DNA of 64,000 nt from Amphiura filiformis (Eukaryota; Echinodermata; Ophiuroidea; Amphilepidida; Amphiuridae). Below, one piece after another: positions 45,000 through 56,100 of the stretch (positions are counted from its first letter, which is position 1; every line of letters starts with the position of its first letter). The DNA is taken from NCBI RefSeq assembly GCF_039555335.1, contig NC_092647.1:16230094-16294093 (forward strand), in the 5' to 3' direction. Position numbers and translations under genes: made by a program. The notes under the pieces were generated by a model, which was not told the origin of the DNA, did not search any database, and worked only from the letters and a program-made list of their open reading frames with translations.

Positions 45000-45400
45000 C
45001 ATACGTATAATAGGACTAAATTTTGATTTTGCTTACAGGATGATTACCAGTTTACAAATAAACCATCCCTATATCGTCGTCTGCATCACATACTGACGTA
45101 TCTCAAAAGGCTGCCTTGTGTGATTTTTATTATTAATGTTGTATTTCATATTGTTATTGTACATTTCAGCATGGTTCTTTCTTTTGCGAATGGACATGAA
45201 TTTGTAATATAGTGATAATACCACAGCATTAATATAAAGTTAATGTTACAATGTATCTCATCACAATTAGATGACAAGTATACAAAAATCACAAAAGGCA
45301 GCCTTTTGAAATACGCCAGTATGTGAAGCAGACAATGATATATCTTATATCTTTTGAAGCACCTTACCTAACACAAGTTTCTGAGATTGACTTGTTTGTG
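45000..45400. other. intergenic, palindromic remnant
   Basis: TACTGACGTATCTCAAAAGG with CTGCCTTGTGTGATTTTTAT (45091) is inverted at 45280-45325 (ATCACAAAAGGCAGCCTTTTG...ACGCCAGTATGTG), suggesting a 250-bp foldback. Confidence 0.5.
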
Positions 45401-45407
45401 TGGCTAT

Positions 45408-45601
45408 GTGGCTACTCCAGTTGAAATCCATACACCCCCTATGGAAGACATGACCTTAATATCCTACACAGGGGTTATAGATTTCAAATGGAGTCATCAT
45501 CCATTCAAGTAGGTCCATGTAAAATTCACACTCCTTGTGTGGTAGATTAAGGTCATGTCTTCCATATGTATGGTGTATGGCTTTCAGCTAGAGTAGCCCA
45601 A
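45408..45601. mobile_element. GCTATTCCAGTT MITE family (copy 3)
   Basis: It starts GGCTACTCCAGTTGAAATCC and ends GCTTTCAGCTAGAGTAGCCC. The interior is two inverted blocks of ATGGAAGACATGACCTTAAT type. Confidence 0.75.
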
Positions 45602-45634
45602 TGTTCCCCCATTGCTTTGTGTAATTAAAGGGTG

Positions 45635-46065
45635 GTATAATTTATTATTATTATTATTATTATTATTAAAAGTACATTTCTATAGCGCTCTACAAATAAC
45701 ACAGCGCTTTTGCTCCAAAACAAAATACACAAGAAAAACAAAATAAAAACAACAACAAGAAATTACTCATTTGGAAGAAGGTACGTCTTCAGAAGACGTT
45801 TAAAAGCAGCCACAGATTCCGCTTCTCTGACATAAGCAGGGAGCTTGTTCCAGTGCTGGGGCCCGAAAACGGTGAAACAGCAATCCTCGGCTCTTTTACT
45901 GGAGCGAACCGTATAGAGCCTTGTTTTGTCAGATGATGAGCGGAGCCTGCGACTGCTTCTGGATGAATCTGGATGATTATAAAACGTGACAAGATCTTGT
46001 AAATATGCCGGAGATACAGGCAAATGATACAGGCAAATGATGAAGTGGAAAGCATTAATCAAGAG
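45635..46065 (-). mobile_element. 5'-truncated LINE tail (CR1/L2 type)
   Basis: On the - strand this is the C-terminal end of a LINE ORF2 with SPAYLQDLVTFY, RLYTVRSSKRAEDC, FGPQHWNKLPAYVREAESVA and AFKRLLKTYLL, stopping near 45763. A short 3' UTR with AGCGCTATAGAA and a (TAA)n tail at 45640-45668 follows. Truncation at 46065 is typical of incomplete reverse transcription. Confidence 0.88.
45763..46062 (-). pseudogene. LINE reverse transcriptase C-terminal fragment
   Basis: About 95 residues, open, lacking the RT catalytic core. The motif FGPQHWNKLP corresponds to the conserved W-N-x-LP block of CR1/L2/Rex LINEs. A 14-base duplication (ATACAGGCAAATGA, 46014-46041) sits near the break. Confidence 0.85.
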
Positions 46066-46198
46066 AAAATTTGCAATGTAAAAGTTGACAACTTTGCAAC
46101 CAATTATGCCAGAGATGTAAGGATATCACAGCAATATCAAGGTTGATATTACTTGGCTAGTTGATGATGATCAGATTTCATAAGAATGAAAACAATGT

Positions 46199-46388
46199 TT
46201 GGGCTATTCCAGTTGAAATCCATACAACCCCTAAGGATCATGTGAGTTTCTTATCCCACAAGGTGGGGGGATTTCAAATGGAGTCACCCATTCAGGTAAC
46301 CCCATTTGAAATTCACACTCCCTGTGTGGAAGATTAAGGTAATGTCTTCCATAGGGGGTGTATGGATTTCTACTGGAATATCCATGTG
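46199..46388. mobile_element. GCTATTCCAGTT MITE family (copy 4)
   Basis: It starts TGGGCTATTCCAGTTGAAAT and ends TATGGATTTCTACTGGAATA. Shares TGTGTGGAAGATTAAGGTAA with the other copies. Confidence 0.75.
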
Positions 46389-46744
46389 ATGATGCAATCA
46401 TACAAGATGATGGTAGAAAATCAATCATTTTGAAATCCAGCTTGCATAAATATGCTGGCTTTTCCCCTATTGACATGGACATCTCAAAATGAGGTACTAC
46501 CGCCAAAGTGTGTGTTGTCCGTGCGTAAAAAGGACTGCGCAAAAAACATTCTTGTACATGTGTTTTCAGGAGAACCTCATTTTGGTAGCAAGATGGTGGA
46601 CATGTGCAAGTGGAAAATTGGCCAAGCAAATATTAATTTGTTTTGATATCAGTTAATCTAATTAATATCACATCACATAGCTTCATAAACATGTCCCTGT
46701 TCTACACTTTTACAAGAAGGGTGTGTGTCAAAAATGTTATGGGA

Positions 46745-46862
46745 CACAATGAAAACTCGACTGGTGGTTGACCGTCGGTTTCTTCTAGTTGCTATTGTTC
46801 TAAACAATATGGTAACCAGACGGAACTGGCGGTCAGCCACCGGATGAGTTTTGATTTCATCC
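46745..46862. mobile_element. MITE with AAAACTCGAC ends (copy 1)
   Basis: AATGAAAACTCGACTGGTGG pairs with CCACCGGATGAGTTTTGATT. The interior has TTGCTATTGTTCTAAACAAT. Related copy at 48803-48928. Confidence 0.7.
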
Positions 46863-46869
46863 TTAACCC

Positions 46870-48400
46870 AAAAATGTTGATGTTCATATGTGATGTGATC
46901 AAGCAAAATCAGTCTGAAGTAGGGCCAGGTAAATTTTGGGATTCTTACATTTTCAATTTTAGCATATTCAAAGCTCCACATTAGTGAAAACCTCATGTCA
47001 AAACGATCTTTGGTTACATATAAACAATAGATCATTTCAAATTAAGATCGGAAAAGTTCGGAAAACCAAAATCAACATGGGTCATCGCACGAAATATTTT
47101 CCAAAGGTATTTAACACTTTCGCTATTTGGTCATTTCATAGCGAGCATGTAGAAGGATTCAAATATCACAGATATACTATTGTAGGTACTGTGGTTCTTG
47201 AGTTACGCTGTAAAGAGGGCTGAAACAACCTTCGTAAAACGTACGCAACTCATTAACAACAATAAATCGAGCAAGTTTTCAAAGTATATGATTTGTAGAC
47301 AACTTCTGCAAAGCATCAAGGTATTATTTAATTTATTTTTCAATAATATATTGATTTATGTTATTCATCTGCATCTAGTGTTTACACTGATAAATATATT
47401 GTAAACCTGGTAGTTTGTATACTGCATCAAATATTTTTGTCAATATCAACATAATGATAGTGGTAAACATTATATTGATATGTGTACACCAAAGAGAAAA
47501 TAAAATATATATCAAATCTTATCCTGTGTTTCTTTTGTTTTAATTGCCTACTGTGATACAATTCAAGAAATCCATGCATACTAATGCTAGAAATTTGTTT
47601 TTAATCCTGTTAATGATAGAAAAGAATTAATGGATCAGACTTAATTATTAGCATTTTTAGATTGTCTGAAGGAAAAGACGTGTGACAAGACGTGTGTCGG
47701 GGTGCGTCTGTGTTTGCCTGCAAATGAGGACACACACAAGATTTTTCACTCTAAACTGCGGACTTACCTGCAACCAAGAACAGGCCTCGGTCTCAAACTG
47801 CTGCAATAGACCTCAAATGCATGCTAGATGCATTTGAGTGATACTTTCTTAAAACCGTGGACCACATGTGTAAAAAATACAGTCGGCAGTCTGATACACA
47901 TGTCCTCGGTTGGCGGCAAAGACACACGGGGGTGTGAGTGTCAAACAATTTGGTCTCATATGAAAGGTTCAAATCTTCGGACCAAGATATGCGCCACCAA
48001 ACCTTCAAACCCCAAAATGAAAAGTTGTTGAAATTGCAACTTTTGATTTTGGGGTTTGAGACTTGAGGCCCATATCTTGGTCAATTCTTGTTCGATTTTC
48101 ACGACCAAGGTGTCAAATGAGAAAGCAAAGTCCAATTAACAAAATGTATATTTCAGAATAATACAAAATTATCAGGTTGTTGAACAGCAAAGATGACGAG
48201 TTTCTTTTTGTGCCTGGTGTAGTCTTGCTCATTTGACAAGCTATATTCATGAATCACAATTCCTGAGATTAATTAGATTATTATGAGGTATATTGTCAAA
48301 AAAAACCTTGCATGCCGTAAAAGGAGAGGATATTCAAAATTTATTCAGCAGACTCAAACTCAGCACAGTGCTAAATTAATTGTGAAATCCCCAATGATAT
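46870..48400. other. intergenic, unassigned
   Basis: AT-rich. Short local palindromes (for example CCTCAAATGCATGCTAGATGCATTTGAG at 47812-47839, given here as its span and ends) are present. No gene or repeat family could be supported. Confidence 0.4.
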
Positions 48401-48412
48401 CCATAGAACAAT

Positions 48413-48527
48413 CAGTGGCGGCACCAGCAATTTTTTTCGGGGATGGGGTGCAAAATGGACAATTTTTGCGCAAAATTGCCTCAAAATATGGGGGGGGGGC
48501 ACTCCCTCACCCATAGCGCCGCCACTG
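48413..48527. mobile_element. hAT-type MITE, CAGTGGCGGC ends, 8-bp TSD
   Basis: It starts CAGTGGCGGCACCAGC and ends GCGCCGCCACTG. Perfect 8-bp TSD AGAACAAT (48405-48412, 48528-48535). 115 bp long, with a G tract inside. Confidence 0.85.
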
Positions 48528-48802
48528 AGAACAATGCACACAATGGCAATCAAACAACAACATAATTCACATTTCATTCTTTTATTACCTATCAATAGTT
48601 TTTCAAACATTGATTTGATAAAAAGCACATTACAATGGTGAAATTTCTTGGGTGAGAACCAGAAGGCCCTAAGTGCATTCTTGGCCAAATGAGATTTTGG
48701 TACCAAAATAATCCTTTCAATACTGGGCACCATATGATTGAATAGTCATAATCAAGCGATAGCCATCAAAACTGTTATCAGTGATTGAAAATGTAAAACC
48801 CT

Positions 48803-48928
48803 AAGGGGTGAAATCAAAACTCGACCGGCAGTTGACCGCATGTTCCATCCAGTTGCTATTGTTGTAAACAATGGAAACCGGGCAGAACCAGCTGTCAACC
48901 GCTGGTCGAGTTTTGATTGCATCCCTAA
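48803..48928. mobile_element. MITE with AAAACTCGAC ends (copy 2)
   Basis: GGGGTGAAATCAAAACTCGA pairs with TCGAGTTTTGATTGCATCCC. The interior matches 46745-46862 (CAGTTGCTATTGTTGTAAAC). Confidence 0.75.
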
Positions 48929-49501
48929 GTGTACCACTAATGCATGAATGTGTGAGAAGCAGAAGGTCCTAAGTATAAAAATACATGTATCTCAAATTGG
49001 CCTTATTTGCACATAGGGCTGTCTGGTTCCAAATAATCCTCACAACACTGGGCACTTTATGATTGTATGCCATAAACATGTTATAGCCACAGAAACTTAT
49101 CAACCGTGATGAAGGGACCACATGACCAACTACTGCAAAGAACTGAATACTCTGGAGATGAGAGTAGCAGTGTTGCTGGTTCATCAAAATACTGATGAAG
49201 TCTCCCGATCGGAAGATAAAACGTCTAAAACATGAGTAAATTATTGGACTTGTAAAACATAATTTACCAATAGTATGATATCTAACAGTCTTGATGAACT
49301 TATTCAAGGAGTTGCATTTGTTGACAAATCAAAATTCCCACTTACAAGACTGATTGACTTTTTTTTAAAGAGCCATCAGCTTGGAACTGATGCAGGGAAT
49401 TAGCATTGGACATATTTAACATTTAACAGTACCAATTTAAAAAATATAATTATAGTTTAGAAGAATTTTTTACTTCAACACTAATTAAATTTGATCGCTT
49501 A

Positions 49502-49541
49502 CCGGGAGCGCTTTCACAGTACCAACTGCGTCGTCAGCCGG
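49502..49541 (-). ncRNA. hammerhead-ribozyme-like motif 1
   Basis: On the - strand: stem I CCGG, core CTGACGA (fits CUGANGA), stem II with CAGT/ACTG and a TGGT loop, GAAA, a very short stem III (A-GCGC-T), C at the cleavage position, then CCGG closing stem I. Hammerheads with tiny stem III are known in Penelope-like elements. The first base of stem II is not paired in the canonical way. Confidence 0.55.
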
Positions 49542-49639
49542 ATGTTATGGCTCTGATGAATTATGGCTTGACAACCTTGGATGACGTCACACAAGAAGAT
49601 GATGACATCAAAGGTGTTGTCCTCGCCCCTGGTGGTCTT

Positions 49640-49845
49640 GGGCATGAGGAGGTTGTCCCAAACTGGGTCTAAGTCCAGTCCAGTGTCTCTGTTCAAGTTG
49701 GGTCCTTTTTTCCTGATGTGAATGGCTTCTAAGACTCTTCTGGAAAATTCTTTGGGTTCTTTTTCCAGCACATTTACGTTTTCCCAGTCTATTTGATGGG
49801 TGTTTTTACTCCTGGAGATATGCTCATGCACAGTAGATTTGGAAC
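49640..49845 (-). pseudogene. Penelope-like GIY-YIG endonuclease, C-terminal fragment
   Basis: Reads STVHEHISRSKNTHQIDWEN, then VLEKEPKEFSRRVLEAIHIR and GPNLNRDTGLDLDPVWDNLL. This is the end of the GIY-YIG domain of Penelope-like elements: H in the EH block, the conserved E in LEAIHI and N in LNRD. The first half of the nuclease and the reverse transcriptase are missing. The DPVWDNLL block recurs at 59746-59776. Confidence 0.75.
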
Positions 49846-49909
49846 CCGCAGCTTGTGTGACGTCATCCAAGGTTGCCAAGCCATGATTCATCAGAGCCAT
49901 ATATAACAT

Positions 49910-49949
49910 CCGGCTGAGGACGCAGTTGGTACTGTGAAAGCGCTCCCGG
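49910..49949 (+). ncRNA. hammerhead-ribozyme-like motif 2
   Basis: CCGG, CTGAGGA (49914-49920), stem II 49921-49935 (CAGT/ACTG), GAAA (49936-49939), GCGC, T, C (49945), then CCGG (49946-49949). It is the inverted partner of motif 1 and differs only at the variable N7 position of the core. Confidence 0.55.
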
Positions 49950-49989
49950 TAAGCGATCAAATTTTAAGTAGTGTCAAAAATTCTTCTAA

Positions 49990-49995
49990 TTTAAT
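49990..49995 (-). terminator. possible DUF455 gene polyadenylation signal
   Basis: ATTAAA on the - strand, 57 bases past the stop. The Penelope-derived element starts right after it. No canonical AATAAA is closer. Confidence 0.3.
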
Positions 49996-50052
49996 TTATA
50001 CCACTACGTATGACTATTCAATTTTATATAATTATAGTTGTCTGCATTTTCG

Positions 50053-50169
50053 TCACCTGACACATGTCTTATCTTTGTTGTTTGAACTTTCTCCATGGGA
50101 AGTGACTTTCTCCACTCCATCAGTGGAACTTGCTAGCGGATTAGTTGGTTTTACCAGAGGTACATACCA
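50053..50169 (-). CDS. DUF455 gene terminal exon
   Basis: 117 nt with acceptor tttctaacag. It encodes WYVPLVKPTNPLASSTDG then a polar tail ending DKTCVR and TGA (50053-50055). E|WY-PL is the usual end of the family. The ~30-residue polar extension is not conserved as far as I can tell. Confidence 0.88.
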   Translation of the reverse strand, partial: WYVPLVKPTNPLASSTDGVEKVTSHGESSNNKDKTCVR

Positions 50170-53100
50170 CTGTTAGAAAAAAAAATACAAAAGAATATTT
50201 ACATTTTATAGCAAGCTTTAAGATACACAAACTGAACATTAATGGTTATTCCTTCATGTAATTTTACACGAAATTAGGGTTAGGGTTAAGGTTAGGGTTA
50301 GTTTAGGGTTAGGGTTAGGATTAGGGTTATGATTATCATATCTGACTGACCACTCACTAGGAACCAATATAGTCAAGAAAAAGTTAAGAAACGGAAGTTT
50401 TGTTGATAAAAATGAACTAATATGGATTTTCTCTTGAGTTTTCTTAAACAGACCTCTGTGATTTGAACTGAAAGGTTACTATAATTAGTTCAGATCCATT
50501 CCACAAAAGTTAAGATTCTTGGTCCCAATGGTATGTTTTGAAATTCAACTGTAAATTGACCCAGAAAGTGGTTCACCTCAAAAGATGTTGGCAAACTGTG
50601 GTATGCTGTATGTGGGTGAAAAGGTCAAGCTGGGTTGAACTGTGCACTGCTGTACTGTGCAGTACTTTATGGTTTACACAAGTTTGTCTTTATAGATTTA
50701 GTAGTGCATAAACAGCAATATACTATTAGGCAAAAAAAAAAGTTGGTCTCAAAGCTCGCGCGCATTTGTAAAATCATTTTTAAATCATTTTTTCCGGAAA
50801 AATTCTGCGAAAATCAAAAGTCGTGAATGAAAAAAAAAATCGCATTTCGCATTTGTTTTCAAACCACTCATGAGACAAACCTGTATTTTTTGTGGCCTAA
50901 CATGTGCATTGTGCAAACATCCCTTTTAATACATTCATTGCAACCGATGGATAAGTTAAATATTAATTCAGGTTAACTTTTTAATACAGATAGAACATAC
51001 AAAGTAGATAATTTAAATTAGTATGATAATTATGGTGTTAACCAAATATAATGTTCTTTCAGTATTCTCACCTTTTTTCATAGTTATTTTCTATTAAAGT
51101 TTCATTCCTATAATTTAGTAAACAGTTTTTAAGTTTTATAGTTATTTTTACAAGTGAAGTCAAGTTGCATGTGGGTCATACAAAAAGCTAACTAAATCAA
51201 ATGTAAATTTGGGGGACAGTAATGTAAGTGATTTTCAGCCAGTATAGTATTATGCATATTCTACTTTCACTTTCTGAAGAGAACTTAACTTTTCTGACTT
51301 TGTACTTTTCAAAAAATATGCATTTTACTTTTCAAGCAGCATAAAATAAACAGGTAAACAAACAGACAAACAAGCAAATAAAAATACACATAATTAAACA
51401 AACAGAAATCCATAGTAAATATACAAGTACTTCATCCTACAAAGATCTGTATTAATAAAAGTAAATGATATTTAATGTAAAATCTGATATGCCTGTGTAG
51501 TATGTGACCCAGTCATTGGGTCTACTGGGAGGCATTTGGGGTATCATTGCTGGGTCATTACCAGTGCACTGTCACATTTCGTGGTTTTTCTAGCCAGCCC
51601 TGTCAAGTACACTAATATGTCTTTGACAGGTTTATTTACAAGCTACTACAACCATAATAATTTGTCAATGAATGTTTCATAAAAGTTAAGAAATAGGTTT
51701 GAGTTGACCCCTAGCAATTCCCATAGCAAGACTAGTGGTGATTAAGATTAGTTCATTTTTATCAAGATTTATCAAGATAAGTTCCGTTTCTTAACTTTTT
51801 CTGAACTATATTGGTTCCTAGTGACTGTGACCAGCAGCGTTCGAAATAAGGCCGGTCAGGCGGCCATTGGCCTGTAACTTTTTGGCCTGGCCAGTAACTT
51901 TTCTGACTGGCATCTAGTTGCCGGCCCGGCTGGCCTGTAACTTTTTGAGGCATATTTCGAACACTGGTGACCAGTATACAATCTCACTGTTCAAGCAAGT
52001 ATTGGATATGCCATATGGTTTTTGGTAATTGGTGGAATGCTACATGAACAATGAAATACCCCAGAAAGCTTTCCCACAGTCCACCTCATCTCAAGTTATA
52101 ACGTCATGTTGGATTTCGCAGTGGCAGATTTGAATCGAGCATGCTAACCTAATCCCTGTATGCATAAACATGCTGATTTGAATCTGCCACTGAGAACTTC
52201 CAACATAAGGCTACTGAACAGTGTAGTGGTTGCATGGGGTTCACTCAAGCATATCGATATACCAGTCCCTTGCCTTTGTTGATAGACATTGAGGTCAACT
52301 CATCTATATGTGTCATATTCCAAGGTTAATCTAGTGGATGTTCTAATATTGACTTACTTGGTTAAATAGTAAGTAAGTATGCCTAACCTACCTCTTTTGT
52401 CATGCCTGCTGTACTTCGTCCTTCTTCATTAAATGGTGGTTTTAGATAGCCCCTAGCAACAAATACACAAATGAAAACAAATGTCGTATTATTACTATGT
52501 CTTGCGGTTGTACTGCTTAAGCCAATATGGTTTTGAAAACCAATTATTACATATTTTATACATGCTGCCTACATGTATCTCATTTTCCAAACAGCAATAT
52601 TTGCTGCGCAGCTTTAATATATCATATCCCTGAACATAAAAGTATAACTTTGCAAATATCAAATTTTCAGATAAGTGGTTACATGAACTCTTACAGAAGA
52701 AAGTTAAGAAATCATGTGATATGTAATATGTAGTAAGTTTATAAATCATGTGATGTGTATTATGAACGTAATAAGTTTTATAAAGCATGTGATATGCAGT
52801 AAGTTTATAAAAAGATATTGGAATAGTATGTGAAATATTGTACATGTTCACATAACTATATCTTCAACTCACACATAATTTTGGATACCAGGATCCTATT
52901 CGTTGAACCTTCTAATTGGCATACTTTTGGATACCTATGTTTGGTTTTACCTCAGTTGTTTTGTCCCATAGAATCAGACTGGGGTATACTTATGGTTAGC
53001 AATCATTAAAACCAGTGATAGCAAAAGCAGACAAGACTAGTGGTTTGAGAACTGTCTTGCTTTCAGTGTTTTTATTTATTCTTCACTCTTTTACAATTTT

Positions 53101-56100
53101 TCAGAACAAGTTTGAAATTGACTTACCTAAAGTGAGCTTTGACTAGCTCATGAAATTTGGGTATACAATCTAACACTGGTTGTGAATTCCTGCAAGCATA
53201 GGTGAACCATTTGAGGCCTGCAGCTACATGAGTGATTTCATCTGTGTAGATTATTTCAAGAATGTCAACAGATTCCTTGTCGCTTTGTCTTGCAAACCTC
53301 TCTTGTGTTTTGGGATGGACATCAAGACCTCTGTTAATAAGAAAAACAGGTGAAGCTGCTTGACAGGATTTGCTTAAAGGGGCTCCGAGTGAAAAAATAT
53401 GTGACATGTCATGTCAAAAGGAGACACTTTTGGGCAGGTTATCAAATTCGAGGTTTTTACGTATCTTAAATATAGAGATATTTTGCTCAACAACGCCATT
53501 TTCCCCAATGAAATCGGACATTTCTAAGCGTAGATGTTGAGTTCGTAAGTTATGGTATTATAAAATTGGAAATTGAGATATATCCGCCTTTCAATAATAT
53601 TGTTGACAATGTTGAGGGTAGGAATTACCTTGAAAAATGTCTCAAAAATACAAGATGCCAGTTATTATATTCCGGTCTGAAACTATCAGACAATATTTTA
53701 AACATTAATAACATCACAAATTCGCAACATACCCAAAATGTGAAAAAATCACCCGTACCCCAGGCAGATTTGTTGCTATTTCTCCATTTATGATCCTGCC
53801 TAAAAGTGTTTCCTTTTGACATGACATGTCACATATTATCTTCACTCTCACAATGTCCACCAAGCAGTAATTATTAAATCCTAATCCTTTAGTTAGTTCT
53901 AACTGGCAATAAAAATCAATTTGAGGGAAAATGTGCCAAAAACATCTTACCTTGCTTCATGTACCATGTGTACCACTGCTAATCTGGCTAGAAGACTATC
54001 TTTGGTTTCAGTTGCTGATTGCCACAAACCTATCACAATCACACATCACAAATGAATACTTAATTAAAAACATAGCAAACTATTGAGTCTATATTAACCC
54101 CCTGAGCACTACCTGCCGAACTAACATTGCCTCTGATTGGTCAATTACATTATAACTTCACTTTAATTACCAATCAGAATGGAACTTTGTAAATAATTCA
54201 CCCCAATTTTTTAGCTTGGTGAAATTATTCTAACAATGTTGCTGATTGGCCAATTGATAATGAAAACTTTGTTTTGGCCAATCGGCAGGTAGTTCTCATG
54301 AGGTTAAAGAATTTGATTGTATGTGGTATTATCTTGTTACTATCCAATGCACAAAGGCACACTTGCCCACATTATTTTTGTGTTGCCTGAACATTCATGG
54401 AAACAGTACAGTCCAAACTCTGTCTGTCTGTATGTGTGTACGTTTTTCTAAACACAGGCAACAACTACACACACATGAGAAATCTTTGTATAACAGTCGA
54501 TGTACAGCAACTATGGGCATCCAGGGGGCGCAACATTCAACGTTCCAGAAACACACATGAATTCAGCCTATTTTAAGTGCCATTTCTGGCATCCCTGCAA
54601 TACTTGGGCAAAATAAGTTTGGTATCAAATTAAAGCTCTGTTTCTGTATATTACGTAACTTTTGTTGGCATATATCAATGACCATTTACTTTTTTTGTTA
54701 TTTTGTGGTGCAAAAAGTAAGGGCAAAAATATACTAAACTAGTATAACAGTTCAAGTCTTGAAAATTAACACAGCAAAAATATCATGCTACTTTACAGTA
54801 TTAGGTCAACTTTAAGTCAAACTCAAATTGATCAAAACGCTCCTTTCTTGATACAACTGCATCTAGGGTCATTTGGTGTCATTGCTAACATTGTGGGCTG
54901 GTGCCATTGCTAACAATTGTGGGCTCTTCATCAAGTTTATTTGGACAAACATAACACAACAAGATAACGGCCAAAATTAGCGAGTGCGGACCTCCTTGTT
55001 AAATGCACTTTGTCACAGTGTTCAACACCAGTGTTTTAAACTTACCATTATGCACTGGTAAAGCTCCAAAATGGCTACCAAGGCTATGAAGCCTCTCGCT
55101 CAGCATCTTGTAATGCTAAAATAAAATAAATCAAACATAACAAAATAAATAAGCAATTTTCAAGAAATTCTGCCTGGTGACAAAAAGGTGATGCATAATG
55201 ATCTACATGTATACCAAACTTTAATGCAAATTTTTTCTAGCATTTTAAAACGCTGTGAATAAAATTAAACATGATTCTCTGATGAAGTAAAATTAATTTT
55301 ACCAATAGTTTTTTTTTTTTCAATTAGAAGAGTTTCCTGCCATCACATGGAGCTGATATACCTAGAACTACAAAACAGGTAGCATAGAGTACCGAAGTGT
55401 GACGTCATGAAATTTTTTTTTTTTGCATTTCAGCATTTTCATGACCATATTTCAGTAGAACATGATGAAAAACATCCAGTCAAATTTGGTGGGAATCCAG
55501 GATCATGAGGGCCCATTTAATGGCATAATACCTAATAGCCCCATTCAAATCAGTGTAAATTGGCCTGGTTCCAACCAGTTATGATCCGCTTCCCACAAAA
55601 TTTAGACTGTGGATGTTTTTCATCATGTTCTACTGAAATATGGTCATGAAAATGCTGAAATGCAAAAAAAAGATTTTTGGGACATCATCACTTTGGTACT
55701 CTATAGCAGCTTCATTTGCAACAACTCATACATGAATGGTTAAATTTCCATCATAAATTATGCTTAATTATGCTATCTTTACTCAAAGAAGTACTTTCGT
55801 TCAACTTTCACATAATAATGGATAACACATTAATCCATTATTTTCTGCAGTTTGTAATGATTTAATTAATGTTAAGCTGGTGCTACACCTCTTGATAAAT
55901 TTGCATTTTTCTATGATAATAACACACTGGTAACAAAAGTTATGTATATTATAGGGACAAAGAATCCAGTTACTATATTGGAATTTCAGTGACTAGCGGT
56001 ATGTTATTTATGATAAGAATGTACCTCAATTCTTAACATATAATGAACCACTTGTCTTCAATCACTGAAATTACAGTGAAGTACAATGTAATCGGATTCC

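Larger units (their letters stand above)
49478..49975 (-). mobile_element. Penelope-like retroelement relic with inverted hammerhead-like ends
   Basis: The two ends (49478-49560 and 49890-49975) are inverted copies, with CGCTTACCGGGAGCGCTTTC at one side. Between them, on the - strand, is the C-terminal GIY-YIG part of a Penelope-like element. The reverse transcriptase is absent. Confidence 0.75.

Noticed and set aside
46231..46629. 132-codon minus frame
   Set aside because: It overlaps a MITE of the GCTATTCCAGTT family, and the translation has no family features.
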